Below are positions 1 through 6,164 of a stretch of 10,097 nt of DNA, one piece after another. The DNA comes from Actinomycetes bacterium (GTDB lineage Bacteria; Actinomycetota; Acidimicrobiia; Acidimicrobiales; Microtrichaceae). The notes below the pieces were generated by a model. The model made no database searches, was not told where the DNA came from, and worked only from the letters and a program-made list of their open reading frames with translations. Where the stretch lies: positions 1 to 10,097 of the forward strand of contig JAFAFN010000224.1 in the NCBI GenBank assembly GCA_023423475.1, given 5' to 3'. Numbering within the stretch: the stretch's first letter is position 1; every line of letters starts with the position of its first letter. The position numbers and the translations under genes are program-made.

Positions 1-929
1 ACGTTGCGCTGCGCCGGTCGACCCTCGTCGTCGATCGCGAAGCAACCCCACTCGCCGCCCATCGTGCCGTCGTCGACGAGGGTCACCAGCGGGGAGGCCA
101 CCTGCTCACCGATGCGACCGGCGAACACCGACGCACCCTTGGCCGCCAGGTCGGCCTCGAGGCCGTGACCGCACGCCTCGTGGAACATCACGCCACCGCC
201 GCCCGGACCGATCACGACGGTGAGCTCACCCGACGGCGCAGGACGCGCGGCCAGCTTGGTCAGCGCCCGACCCGCAGCGGTGCGGGCGAGCTCGTCGACG
301 TCGTACTCGTCGAACAGCTCGAAGCCGACGGTCCTGCCGACCGACTCGCGACCGGTCTGCATGCCGGTGTCGCCCGAGGCGACGCACGAGATAGAGAAGA
401 GTGTCCGCACCTGGTCGTCGCCCGAGAGCACACCCTCGCTGTTGGCCACGAGGATCCGGCGCTGGGAGTCCGCGTAGCGCGCCGAGACCTGCGTGATGGC
501 CGACCCGGCCTGACGTGCGACCTCGTCGGCCCTGACCAGCAGATCGACCTTCGAGGACTTGGCGACGTCGGCCGGGAGGATGAGGACCTCGTTCGGGCGG
601 GGAGCAGAGGTCGACTCGAGCGCGACGACCGACGTGCCCGAACCGTTGCCACGCGCCGCGGCGGCGGCCGTCTCGGCAGCGGCGATCAGGCCGGCCTCGG
701 ACAGGTCCGAGGTGTGGGCGAACCCGGTGGAGTCACCCACCACGACGCGGATGCCGGCACCGCGGTCACGACCCGAGGTGAGCTCCTCGACCCGTCCGTC
801 GTCGAGCAGGGCGGACGACGAGCGCTTCTCCTCGACGAACACCTCGGCGAAGTCGGCGCCGCGCGCCAGTCCGGCGCTCAGCACCCGTTGGACCGTGTCG
901 GTCTCGAGCAAGGGGGATTCTTCGAGCAA
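1..929 (-). CDS. tldD: TldD family metalloprotease, partial (C-terminus outside window)
   Basis: TldD is the catalytic subunit of the TldD/TldE (PmbA) heterodimeric zinc metalloprotease. In E. coli the pair trims microcin B17 and degrades unfolded peptides and CcdA in the cytoplasm. The translated minus strand shows the metal-site motif HEACGHGLEA at residues about 250-259, preceded by the glycine-rich VVIGPGGGGVMFH. Near the edge it shows GGEWGCFAIDDEG, the conserved block that follows in TldD. TldE lacks HExxxH, so this is TldD and not its partner. About 309 residues are visible of a usual ~470-480; the missing end is only the window boundary. The start is the TTG at 929: a GGGAGGAG Shine-Dalgarno sequence lies 5 bases upstream, and an in-frame TGA at about 962-960 rules out any start further upstream. 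It is transcribed divergently from the thioesterase gene. A tldE/pmbA partner often lies next to tldD and could be just outside. Confidence 0.93.
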   Translation of the reverse strand, partial: MLEESPLLETDTVQRVLSAGLARGADFAEVFVEEKRSSSALLDDGRVEELTSGRDRGAGIRVVVGDSTGFAHTSDLSEAGLIAAAETAAAAARGNGSGTSVVALESTSAPRPNEVLILPADVAKSSKVDLLVRADEVARQAGSAITQVSARYADSQRRILVANSEGVLSGDDQVRTLFSISCVASGDTGMQTGRESVGRTVGFELFDEYDVDELARTAAGRALTKLAARPAPSGELTVVIGPGGGGVMFHEACGHGLEADLAAKGASVFAGRIGEQVASPLVTLVDDGTMGGEWGCFAIDDEGRPAQRN

Positions 930-934
930 GGGGA

Positions 935-942
935 CTCCTCCC
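935..942 (-). promoter_or_regulatory. Shine-Dalgarno of tldD
   Basis: The minus strand reads GGGAGGAG five bases before the TTG at 929. This strong match decides the TTG start, because no ATG or GTG is available between it and the upstream in-frame stop. Confidence 0.75.
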
Positions 943-1027
943 GGAACCGTCGGCGCACGTCACGCCAGTGGGTCCAACACGCCGTGGCCCTGCGACACTC
1001 CCGCCGGGTCGTGGCGCCCTGAACGAT

Positions 1028-1057
1028 GTGCCAGCGGCCGATGCGGAGGCTTACTGT
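1028..1057 (+). promoter_or_regulatory. Putative promoter of thioesterase gene, leaderless type
   Basis: A -35-like GTGCCA (1028-1033, 4/6 match to TTGACA) lies 18 bases before a -10-like TACTGT (1052-1057). The predicted transcription start, about 7 bases after the -10, falls at or next to the GTG at 1065, so the mRNA would be leaderless. The complementary strand reads TACAGT at the same place and could serve tldD. Basis is pattern match only. Confidence 0.4.
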
Positions 1058-1064
1058 ATCGCCC

Positions 1065-1442
1065 GTGCCCGTACGACCCGGATTGTCCGCCAGCGCCCAG
1101 CTCGTCGTGACCGAGGCCGACACCGCCATCGCCCACCGGTCGGGCCAGGTCCCCGTCCTGGCAACCCCGCGCATCGTCGCCCTGGTCGAAGAGGCCGCTG
1201 TCGCCGCCATGGACGGCCAGATCGACGAGCACTGCTCGACGGTCAGCGTCCGGGTCCAGATCGAGCACATCTCGCCGACACCGGTCGGCGGTGTGGTCAC
1301 CGCCGAGGCCAACCTCGAGAAGATCGAGGGCCGTCGCCTGATCTTCCACGTGGCTGCCCGGGACGAGCGAGGCCTCGTCGCTGCCGGCAAGGTCACCCGC
1401 GTGCTCGTCGACGTCGAGCGCTTCCTCGACAAGACCCGCTGA
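1065..1442 (+). CDS. Hotdog-fold thioesterase, fluoroacetyl-CoA thioesterase (FlK)-like
   Basis: A small cytoplasmic acyl-CoA thioesterase of the hotdog fold, predicted to hydrolyse an acyl-CoA. The 125-residue protein aligns without gaps to Streptomyces cattleya FlK (recalled from memory) across the active site. FlK Thr42, Glu50 and His76 correspond to Thr34 (VLATPRI), Glu42 (LVEEA) and His68 (IEHISPTP), with identical spacing of 8 and 26. The block EGRRLIFHVAARD also matches. The gating Phe36 of FlK is replaced by Gln, so fluoroacetyl-CoA specificity is not expected and the natural substrate is unknown. I prefer the GTG at 1065, which sits just after a TACTGT -10 box. An ATG at 1026 would add 13 residues lying upstream of the predicted transcription start and has no good ribosome site. 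The gene diverges from tldD and converges on the SGNH gene 21 bases downstream. Confidence 0.85.
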   Translation: MPVRPGLSASAQLVVTEADTAIAHRSGQVPVLATPRIVALVEEAAVAAMDGQIDEHCSTVSVRVQIEHISPTPVGGVVTAEANLEKIEGRRLIFHVAARDERGLVAAGKVTRVLVDVERFLDKTR

Positions 1443-1447
1443 GCGCA

Positions 1448-1460
1448 GACCCGACGGGTC
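1448..1460. terminator. Small hairpin between convergent genes
   Basis: GACCC-GAC-GGGTC forms a 5-bp stem with a 3-base loop in the 21-base gap between the thioesterase stop (1442) and the SGNH stop (1464). It could act in both directions, but the stem is short and there is no T tract. Confidence 0.25.
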
Positions 1461-1463
1461 CTG

Positions 1464-2174
1464 TCAGGGCACCTCCGGAGTGCCCACCACCGCTCTGACG
1501 ACCGGCTCGACGCAACGCGCCATCGCCTTGTAGCCGGCCTCGTTCGGGTGGGTGCCGTCGTAGTTCCCGAAGAGGTCGAGCTCGTGCCAGTAGGCACGGT
1601 GCAGCGTGCCGGGGCGCTCCGGCTGCTCCATCGCAGGAGTGCAGTCGACGGTGGTGCCCCACAGCTCCTCGGTGGTCATGAGCCAATCGTTGTAGGCGAT
1701 CCGGTTCTCCTGGAACGCCATGTGGCTGCTCGTGTACGGCATCGGGTGGACCGCGACCCAGATGGTCGGTATGCCGCGCGCTTCGAGCCAGTCGCTCATC
1801 TCGAGCACGGCCTGCTGGATCGTCTCGAGCGACACGGCACGCACCAGGTCGATGACACCGCCCTCGATCACGACCGCCGCCGGGGCGCCGCACTGGTCGA
1901 TCCACTGCCGCACCCGCGTCGCGATGGTCGGGACCTCGGTGGTCATCGTCCAAGTGCCGCCGCCCTGGGACGCGTTGAACAGCGAGTACTCCGGAAGACG
2001 CATCTGGAACGCGTACCCCGCACCGACCGAGTCGCCGTTGAACTGCACGGATCGGGCATCGTACGGGCAGTGCTCGGGCGCCAGGTGGTAGATGGGCTGC
2101 GTCGGCGCAGCAGGAGCACAAGCTGCGCAGAGTGCGAGAACCAGTGCAGCGAGCACCGCGTGACGAGCTTTCAA
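1464..2174 (-). CDS. Exported SGNH/GDSL hydrolase, probable lipoprotein
   Basis: A 236-residue secreted esterase/lipase-like protein of the SGNH hydrolase fold; substrate unknown, but a lipid ester or acetylated envelope polysaccharide is typical. Residues 1-19 (MKARHAVLAALVLALCAAC) form a signal peptide ending at a probable lipidated Cys19, although the lipobox (CAAC) is not canonical. Block I is FNGDSVG with the nucleophile Ser49. Block II is NASQGGGT (Gly71-73). Block V is DGTHPNEAGY, giving Asp206 and His209. In block III the usual GxND reads GVID (106-109), so the oxyanion Asn appears to be replaced. Four further cysteines (Cys36, Cys95 and two later) could form disulfides outside the membrane. 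The start is the TTG at 2174, with GGGGAGGA just upstream. An upstream ATG pair (2216, 2213) lacks a ribosome site and would put 14 residues before the signal peptide. Confidence 0.85.
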   Translation of the reverse strand: MKARHAVLAALVLALCAACAPAAPTQPIYHLAPEHCPYDARSVQFNGDSVGAGYAFQMRLPEYSLFNASQGGGTWTMTTEVPTIATRVRQWIDQCGAPAAVVIEGGVIDLVRAVSLETIQQAVLEMSDWLEARGIPTIWVAVHPMPYTSSHMAFQENRIAYNDWLMTTEELWGTTVDCTPAMEQPERPGTLHRAYWHELDLFGNYDGTHPNEAGYKAMARCVEPVVRAVVGTPEVP

Positions 2175-2177
2175 CGT

Positions 2178-2186
2178 TCCTCCCCT
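2178..2186 (-). promoter_or_regulatory. Shine-Dalgarno of SGNH hydrolase gene
   Basis: The minus strand reads AGGGGAGGA, whose GGAGG core ends four bases before the TTG at 2174. It places the start directly before the basic n-region of the signal peptide and argues against the upstream ATG codons. Confidence 0.65.
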
Positions 2187-2232
2187 GGTCGATCGGGGAA
2201 CAGCTTCGCCCATCAATCATCCGAGGGGCAAT

Positions 2233-2259
2233 CTTCCGCTCGGAAGGATCACGGATCCT
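2233..2259. repeat. Two adjacent inverted repeats in a divergent intergenic region
   Basis: CTTCCG-CT-CGGAAG (2233-2246) is followed, with a two-base overlap, by AGGATC-ACG-GATCCT (2245-2259). Both have perfect 6-bp arms. They lie in the 129-base gap between the divergent SGNH and membrane-protein genes, just upstream of the proposed -35 at 2266. The position suits an operator; no specific regulator family is recognised. Confidence 0.45.
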
Positions 2260-2265
2260 CGACGG

Positions 2266-2293
2266 ATGGCACCCGTGGAGGGGCCGATAGGCT
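2266..2293 (+). promoter_or_regulatory. Putative promoter of flippase-like gene
   Basis: ATGGCA (2266-2271, 4/6 to TTGACA) is separated by 16 bases from TAGGCT (2288-2293). The predicted transcription start is at about 2300, only a few bases before the ATG at 2304, and no Shine-Dalgarno is present. This is consistent with a leaderless or near-leaderless mRNA. Confidence 0.4.
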
Positions 2294-2303
2294 GACCTTC
2301 ACG

Positions 2304-3395
2304 ATGACCGGCGAGGACCAGGGGAGCGACCCGGCGCGGGCGAGCGACCCCGACGAGCAGGCCGAGCTGCTCGAGGCCGTCAGGGAGCTCGACGCCGACT
2401 CGCTCCCCCACCAGCTGCCCACCAACAACTGGGCCAGCATCCTGGCGCGCCTCACCATCAGCCTCGCGTTCCTCGGCATCCTGATCTGGCGTCTGCCCGA
2501 CGTCTCGGTGCACGAGGTGCTGCCCGAGATCACCTCCGCCACGATCGGGTGGGTCGTGGTCGCCGTCGTGGTGCACGTCGTGGCCTACCTGCTCCAGACC
2601 GAGCGCTGGTCCGCGGTGTCCGAGACGCTCGGGCTCCACCTCCCGTTCCGACGGATGCTCTCGCACCTGCTCGCCGGCGAGTTCGTGTCGAACGCACTGC
2701 CGACCTCGTTCGGTGGCGACGTCGTGCGCGTCATACGCCAGGGCCAGGACACCGGCGACTACGCGGACGCCTTCGCAGCGACCGCCCTCGAACGGCTCAC
2801 CGGTTGGCTGGTGCTCCCGCTGCTGTCGACGATCGCCATGCTCGTGCACCCCGCGTTCCTCCAGCTCGGCTCGGCGACGGCGATCGCGATCACGATCAAC
2901 GTCGTCACGGTCGTCGCCCTCGTCGCGATCCTCTGGGCCGCGGGGCACGAGCGGGGCGCCGGCCGGATGCTCGGGAAGGGCGGCTGGCGCCGCTACCTCG
3001 CTGCGGTGCACATCGGGATCATCGCCTTCCGCCGCCGTCCGGGTCGGGTGGCCCTGGTCCTCGCCGCGGGGCTCGGCTTCCAGGTGCTCCAGTGCGTGTC
3101 GGTGTACGCCGCCGCCCGTGCCCTCCAGATCCCCGAGGTCACGTTCCTGGCCGCCCTCGCCTTCTTCCCACCGACCGCGATCGCCCAGAACCTGCCGATC
3201 GCCATGGGCGGACTCGGCGTGCGAGAAGCCGCGTTCGTGCTGTTCTTCGGTGCCCTCGGAGTGCCCGACGCCAACGCCATCGCGCTGGGGCTGCTCGTCT
3301 ACTTCGTCTTCATCGCCGCCAGCCTCGCGGGTGCGCCGAGTTTCGCCCTGCGGCGTCGCCAGCAGGCTGCCGCGACGGTGGCACGGGAGACCTGA
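2304..3395 (+). CDS. Lysylphosphatidylglycerol synthase TM / flippase-like (UPF0104) membrane protein
   Basis: A 363-residue integral membrane protein of the family formed by the transmembrane half of lysylphosphatidylglycerol synthase (MprF N-terminal region). Some relatives are lipid flippases and others are linked to hopanoid or glycolipid transport; the cargo here is not determined. An acidic soluble tail (1-42) precedes about seven or eight hydrophobic segments, for example 46-62 and 80-97. Family landmarks are NALPTSFGGDVVR (130-142) and MGGLGVREAAF (301-311). The cytoplasmic aminoacyl-transferase domain of MprF is absent, so it does not itself make lysyl-PG. The ATG at 2304 is chosen because it lies just after a -10 box. 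The same frame is open back to 1548, but that part is antisense to the SGNH gene and offers no start codon near 2304. Its stop overlaps the proposed dxs -35, and dxs starts 34 bases later, so partial co-transcription is possible. Confidence 0.85.
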   Translation: MTGEDQGSDPARASDPDEQAELLEAVRELDADSLPHQLPTNNWASILARLTISLAFLGILIWRLPDVSVHEVLPEITSATIGWVVVAVVVHVVAYLLQTERWSAVSETLGLHLPFRRMLSHLLAGEFVSNALPTSFGGDVVRVIRQGQDTGDYADAFAATALERLTGWLVLPLLSTIAMLVHPAFLQLGSATAIAITINVVTVVALVAILWAAGHERGAGRMLGKGGWRRYLAAVHIGIIAFRRRPGRVALVLAAGLGFQVLQCVSVYAAARALQIPEVTFLAALAFFPPTAIAQNLPIAMGGLGVREAAFVLFFGALGVPDANAIALGLLVYFVFIAASLAGAPSFALRRRQQAAATVARET

Positions 3396-3420
3396 CTGTC
3401 GGGCCGGACAGCGGTAGCGT
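3392..3420 (+). promoter_or_regulatory. Putative dxs promoter
   Basis: CTGACT (3392-3397, containing the TGAC core of the -35) is separated by 17 bases from TAGCGT (3415-3420). The -35 overlaps the stop codon of the upstream membrane-protein gene. The predicted start point is 2-3 bases before the dxs ATG at 3430, giving an essentially leaderless mRNA independent of upstream transcription. Confidence 0.5.
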
Positions 3421-3429
3421 TGCGGAACG

Positions 3430-5298
3430 ATGACGAACGGACCGACGCCGCTGCTGGACACGATCCAGAGCCCCGCTGACCTGCAGGATCTCGACGACGA
3501 GCAGCTCGCCACGCTGGCGTCCGAGATCCGCTCGTTCGTGGTCGACTGCGTCAACACCCACGGAGGCCACCTCGGCTCGAACCTGGGCGCCGTCGAGATC
3601 ACCCTGGCGCTGCACCGGGTGTTCCGTTCCCCCCACGACGTCATCCTCTGGGACACCGGCCACCAGGCCTACGTGCACAAGCTGCTGACCGGCCGGCGCG
3701 ACGACTTCGCGTCGTTGCGCCAGGAGGGCGGCCTGTCGGGCTACCCCAGCCGGTCCGAGTCGGACCACGACTGGGTCGAGAACAGCCATGCGTCGACCGT
3801 GGTCTCCTATGCCCACGGCCTTGCCACCGCGCTGCACCTCGGTGGCGAGGACGACCGCCAGATCATCGGCGTGCTCGGCGACGGCGCACTCACCGGTGGC
3901 ATGGCCTACGAGGGTCTCAACAACCTGGGCCACTCCGGTCGCAAGGCGATCATCATCCTGAACGACAACGGGCGTTCGTACGCGCCGACGGCGTCGAGCC
4001 TCGGCGAGAGCCTCTCGAAGCTCCGGTCGTCCAGCACCTACCGCCGGCAGAGCGCCCGCATCGAGCGGATCATCGCGGACCTCCCCCTCGGGTCCTACCT
4101 CGAGAAGGGCGTCGACGGCGCAAAGGCGGCCATCCGAGAGATGTTCGAGCCGCCGGCCTTCTTCGAGCAGCTCGGGGTCAAGTACCTCGGCCCCTACGAC
4201 GGCCACGACCTGGTCACCCTGGAAGAGGCGTTCCGCAACGCGGCAGAGGTCGACGGGCCCGTCGTCGTGCACTGCCTGACCCAGAAGGGTCGCGGCTACG
4301 CACCGGCGGAGAACGACTCGATCAAGAACATGCACGACATGGGCGAGCTGAAGGACAGCCCCGGCACCGCGGCCTTCTCGGACGCGATCCTCGCCGAGGG
4401 TGCCGCTCGTCCCGAGCTGGTCGCCATCACCGCTGCCATGCCCGACTCGACCGGCCTGCTGCCCTTCGGTGAGCGCTTCCCGGACCGCATGTTCGACGTC
4501 GGCATCGCCGAGCAGCACGCGGTCACCTCGGCCGCCGGCATGGCGATGGGCGGACTTCGACCCGTCGTTGCCCTCTATGCCACGTTCCTCACCCGGGCGA
4601 TCGACCAGGTGAACCTCGACGTCGGCCTGCACGACCAGCCGGTCGTGTTCGCCCTCGACCGAGCGGGGATCACCGGCACCGATGGGCCGTCGCACCACGG
4701 CGTGCTCGACATGGTCCTGCTGTCGAAGGTGCCGGGCATGACCATGTTCGCCCCGTCGAGCTACGCCGAGATCGCGCAGATGCTGCACGACGCACTCGAC
4801 CTGTGCACCGACGGTCCGGCGTCGATCCGCTTCTCGAAGACCATGCCGTCGGCCGACGAGACCGTCACCGGGTCCGGCCTGCACGCCCGCAAGGTCCGCG
4901 ACGGCCAGGGCATCTGCCTGATCGGCGTCGGCAAGATGCTCGCCGCGGCGACCGAAGCGGCCGAGCGGCTCGAAGCCGACGGCCACGACGTCACGGTCTG
5001 GGATCCTCGCGTGGTCAAGCCGCTCGACCCCGACATGCTGGCGGACGCGGCGGGCCACCAGCTGGTGGTGACGATCGAGGACGGCCTGCGCGACGGCGGC
5101 ATCGGTGCGGCGATCGCCGACTCGCTCTCCAAGCTCGCGCCGGTGGGTGGTCCGCAGATCCGGGTGCTTGGGGTGCCGTCGGTGCACATCCCCCACGGCA
5201 AGCCCGACACGATCCTCGCCCGCCTGGGTCTCGATGCCGACGGCATCGTCGACGAGGTCACCTCGTGGGTGCGCTCCTCGTCGGACTCGACGCACTGA
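3430..5298 (+). CDS. dxs: 1-deoxy-D-xylulose-5-phosphate synthase
   Basis: DXS condenses pyruvate and glyceraldehyde 3-phosphate to 1-deoxy-D-xylulose 5-phosphate, releasing CO2. This is the first and flux-controlling step of the MEP isoprenoid pathway and also supplies thiamine and pyridoxal precursors. The 622 residues match the usual ~620-640. Landmarks in order are HGGHLGSNLG with catalytic-site His47, DTGHQAY (75-81), the thiamine diphosphate/Mg motif GDGALTGG (150-157) continuing to ILNDNGRSYAPT, IAEQHAVTSAAG with Glu361 that activates the cofactor, DRAGITGTDG (410-419) and the His422-His423 pair. NDNGRSYAPT replaces the proteobacterial NDNxMSI form and is typical of actinobacterial DXS. 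A segment reading IRFSKT stands where many homologues have RYPRG or RFPKG, a mild divergence in the substrate-phosphate region. The ATG at 3430 has no strong Shine-Dalgarno and sits directly after a promoter-like element. Confidence 0.97.
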   Translation: MTNGPTPLLDTIQSPADLQDLDDEQLATLASEIRSFVVDCVNTHGGHLGSNLGAVEITLALHRVFRSPHDVILWDTGHQAYVHKLLTGRRDDFASLRQEGGLSGYPSRSESDHDWVENSHASTVVSYAHGLATALHLGGEDDRQIIGVLGDGALTGGMAYEGLNNLGHSGRKAIIILNDNGRSYAPTASSLGESLSKLRSSSTYRRQSARIERIIADLPLGSYLEKGVDGAKAAIREMFEPPAFFEQLGVKYLGPYDGHDLVTLEEAFRNAAEVDGPVVVHCLTQKGRGYAPAENDSIKNMHDMGELKDSPGTAAFSDAILAEGAARPELVAITAAMPDSTGLLPFGERFPDRMFDVGIAEQHAVTSAAGMAMGGLRPVVALYATFLTRAIDQVNLDVGLHDQPVVFALDRAGITGTDGPSHHGVLDMVLLSKVPGMTMFAPSSYAEIAQMLHDALDLCTDGPASIRFSKTMPSADETVTGSGLHARKVRDGQGICLIGVGKMLAAATEAAERLEADGHDVTVWDPRVVKPLDPDMLADAAGHQLVVTIEDGLRDGGIGAAIADSLSKLAPVGGPQIRVLGVPSVHIPHGKPDTILARLGLDADGIVDEVTSWVRSSSDSTH

Positions 5299-5326
5299 GC
5301 CGACCAGGGCAGCGCAGGCCCGACCC

Positions 5327-5350
5327 GAACAGGCTCGACCCGAGCGGTTC
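5327..5350. terminator. Putative bidirectional terminator between dxs and nfu genes
   Basis: GAAC-ag-GCTCG-ACC-CGAGC-g-GTTC folds into a hairpin with outer 4-bp and inner 5-bp stems broken by a small internal loop. It lies between the convergent stop codons of dxs (5298) and the nfu gene (5374). GACCCGA occurs twice nearby. No T tract follows on either strand, so termination is inferred from position and structure. Confidence 0.45.
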
Positions 5351-5373
5351 CGCCGGGCCGGTGCGTGGGTGGC

Positions 5374-6060
5374 TCAGGTGTAGAAGGGGTTCTCTCCGGC
5401 GGCGTGGTCCGTCGCGTCGATGACGTCGAGGACCTCGGGGATCGCCTCCATGATCGAGGTCTTGATCCCGGCGGTCAGCGTCGCCGCGCTCGCCGAGCAG
5501 CCCTGGCAGCCGCCGCCCATGGTCACGTAGACGTTGTTGTCGTCGTCCACGCCGACGAGCGTGGTGAATCCGCCGTGCGACGCGAGCGCGGGGTTGATCG
5601 ACGCCTCGAGCAGCTGCGTGACCTTCTCGGCGATGTCGCCGGTCAGCTCGACGTCGACGCCCGCGAGCGGGTTCGCCCGGTTCGGGTTGCGGATGACCAG
5701 ACCGCCCTGGCCGGCCGAGCGGGGCAGGTCGAGCTCGGCGCCACGCAGCTTGTCGACCGAATCGAGGGGGATGGCGACGACGAGATCACCGACGGAGTAG
5801 GTCAGGTGGTCGTCGCCGACATCTGCGAGCTCCTCGAAGGAGAGGTCGTAGGTGTACTCGGTGCCGTTCGCACCCGTGACCTCGACCCGCAGGCCGAGCG
5901 CGGAGGGATCGGGCTCCTGGCCGCGGATGCCCATCACGGTCTCCATCGCCGCGTCGCTCACCGACAGCACGACGTCGGTCGGAACGGTCGCGACCGCGCC
6001 GGACTCGCCGGCGTCGGAGGTCTCGGGAGAGGGAGTGGGGCTCGGTGTCGTCACGCTCAT
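5374..6060 (-). CDS. NfuA-like iron-sulfur cluster carrier protein
   Basis: A cytoplasmic carrier predicted to bind a [4Fe-4S] cluster at a dimer interface and hand it to client enzymes. The 228-residue protein starts with a Pro/Ser/Thr-rich tail (1-20). A degenerate A-type (HesB/IscA-like) region follows (about 25-130), with no cysteine, as in E. coli NfuA. The C-terminal NifU domain (about 140-220) carries MGGGCQGCSAS with Cys185 and Cys188, the only cysteines in the protein. This matches NfuA architecture rather than full NifU. The ATG at 6060 is preferred: a good promoter (TTGGCA, 16 bases, TACCAT) ends ten bases upstream, and the alternative ATG at 6072 overlaps the -10 itself. It converges on dxs; late MEP enzymes IspG and IspH need Fe-S clusters, but any link between the two is only suggestive. 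Confidence 0.88.
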   Translation of the reverse strand: MSVTTPSPTPSPETSDAGESGAVATVPTDVVLSVSDAAMETVMGIRGQEPDPSALGLRVEVTGANGTEYTYDLSFEELADVGDDHLTYSVGDLVVAIPLDSVDKLRGAELDLPRSAGQGGLVIRNPNRANPLAGVDVELTGDIAEKVTQLLEASINPALASHGGFTTLVGVDDDNNVYVTMGGGCQGCSASAATLTAGIKTSIMEAIPEVLDVIDATDHAAGENPFYT

Positions 6061-6070
6061 CGTGAACACC

Positions 6071-6098
6071 ATGGTAGTGGGCACCATTCCGGTGCCAA
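6071..6098 (-). promoter_or_regulatory. Promoter of nfu gene, leaderless type
   Basis: On the minus strand TTGGCA (6098-6093, 5/6 to consensus) is separated by 16 bases from TACCAT (6076-6071, 4/6 to consensus). The expected start point is about 6064, three or four bases before the ATG at 6060. This is the best promoter match in the window. Confidence 0.6.
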
Positions 6099-6117
6099 CA
6101 GGCGGGCCGGCCTCAGC

Positions 6118-6154
6118 GGCCAGCACAGAGGGGCCAGCACGGACGGGCCAGCAC
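6118..6154. repeat. Three-copy 14-bp tandem repeat with GGCCAGCAC core
   Basis: GGCCAGCAC begins at 6118, 6132 and 6146, an exact 14-base period with variable 5-base spacers (agagg, ggacg). A palindromic GGCCGGCC at 6105-6112 flanks it. The array starts 11 bases after the ABC-F stop and ends about 20 bases upstream of the nfu -35, so it lies in a non-coding gap. Confidence 0.7.
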
Positions 6155-6164
6155 ACCCGGGGGG

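Noticed and set aside
165..1022. 285-codon plus-strand open frame over tldD
   Set aside because: Shadow of tldD; the minus strand shows the HEACGHGLEA metalloprotease motif and a good Shine-Dalgarno.
1548..2303. N-terminal extension of the flippase-like protein frame back to 1548
   Set aside because: The extra 252 codons are antisense to the SGNH gene, lack family similarity, and have no start codon close to the membrane domain; the ATG at 2304 follows a -10 box.
2217..3656. 479-codon minus-strand open frame
   Set aside because: Antisense to the membrane protein and the start of dxs; very polar and repetitive, with no ribosome site or motif.
3310..5295. 661-codon open frame antisense to dxs
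   Set aside because: It is the high-GC shadow of dxs: composition is Arg/Asp/Val-rich and repetitive with no recognisable domain, while the opposite strand encodes full-length DXS.
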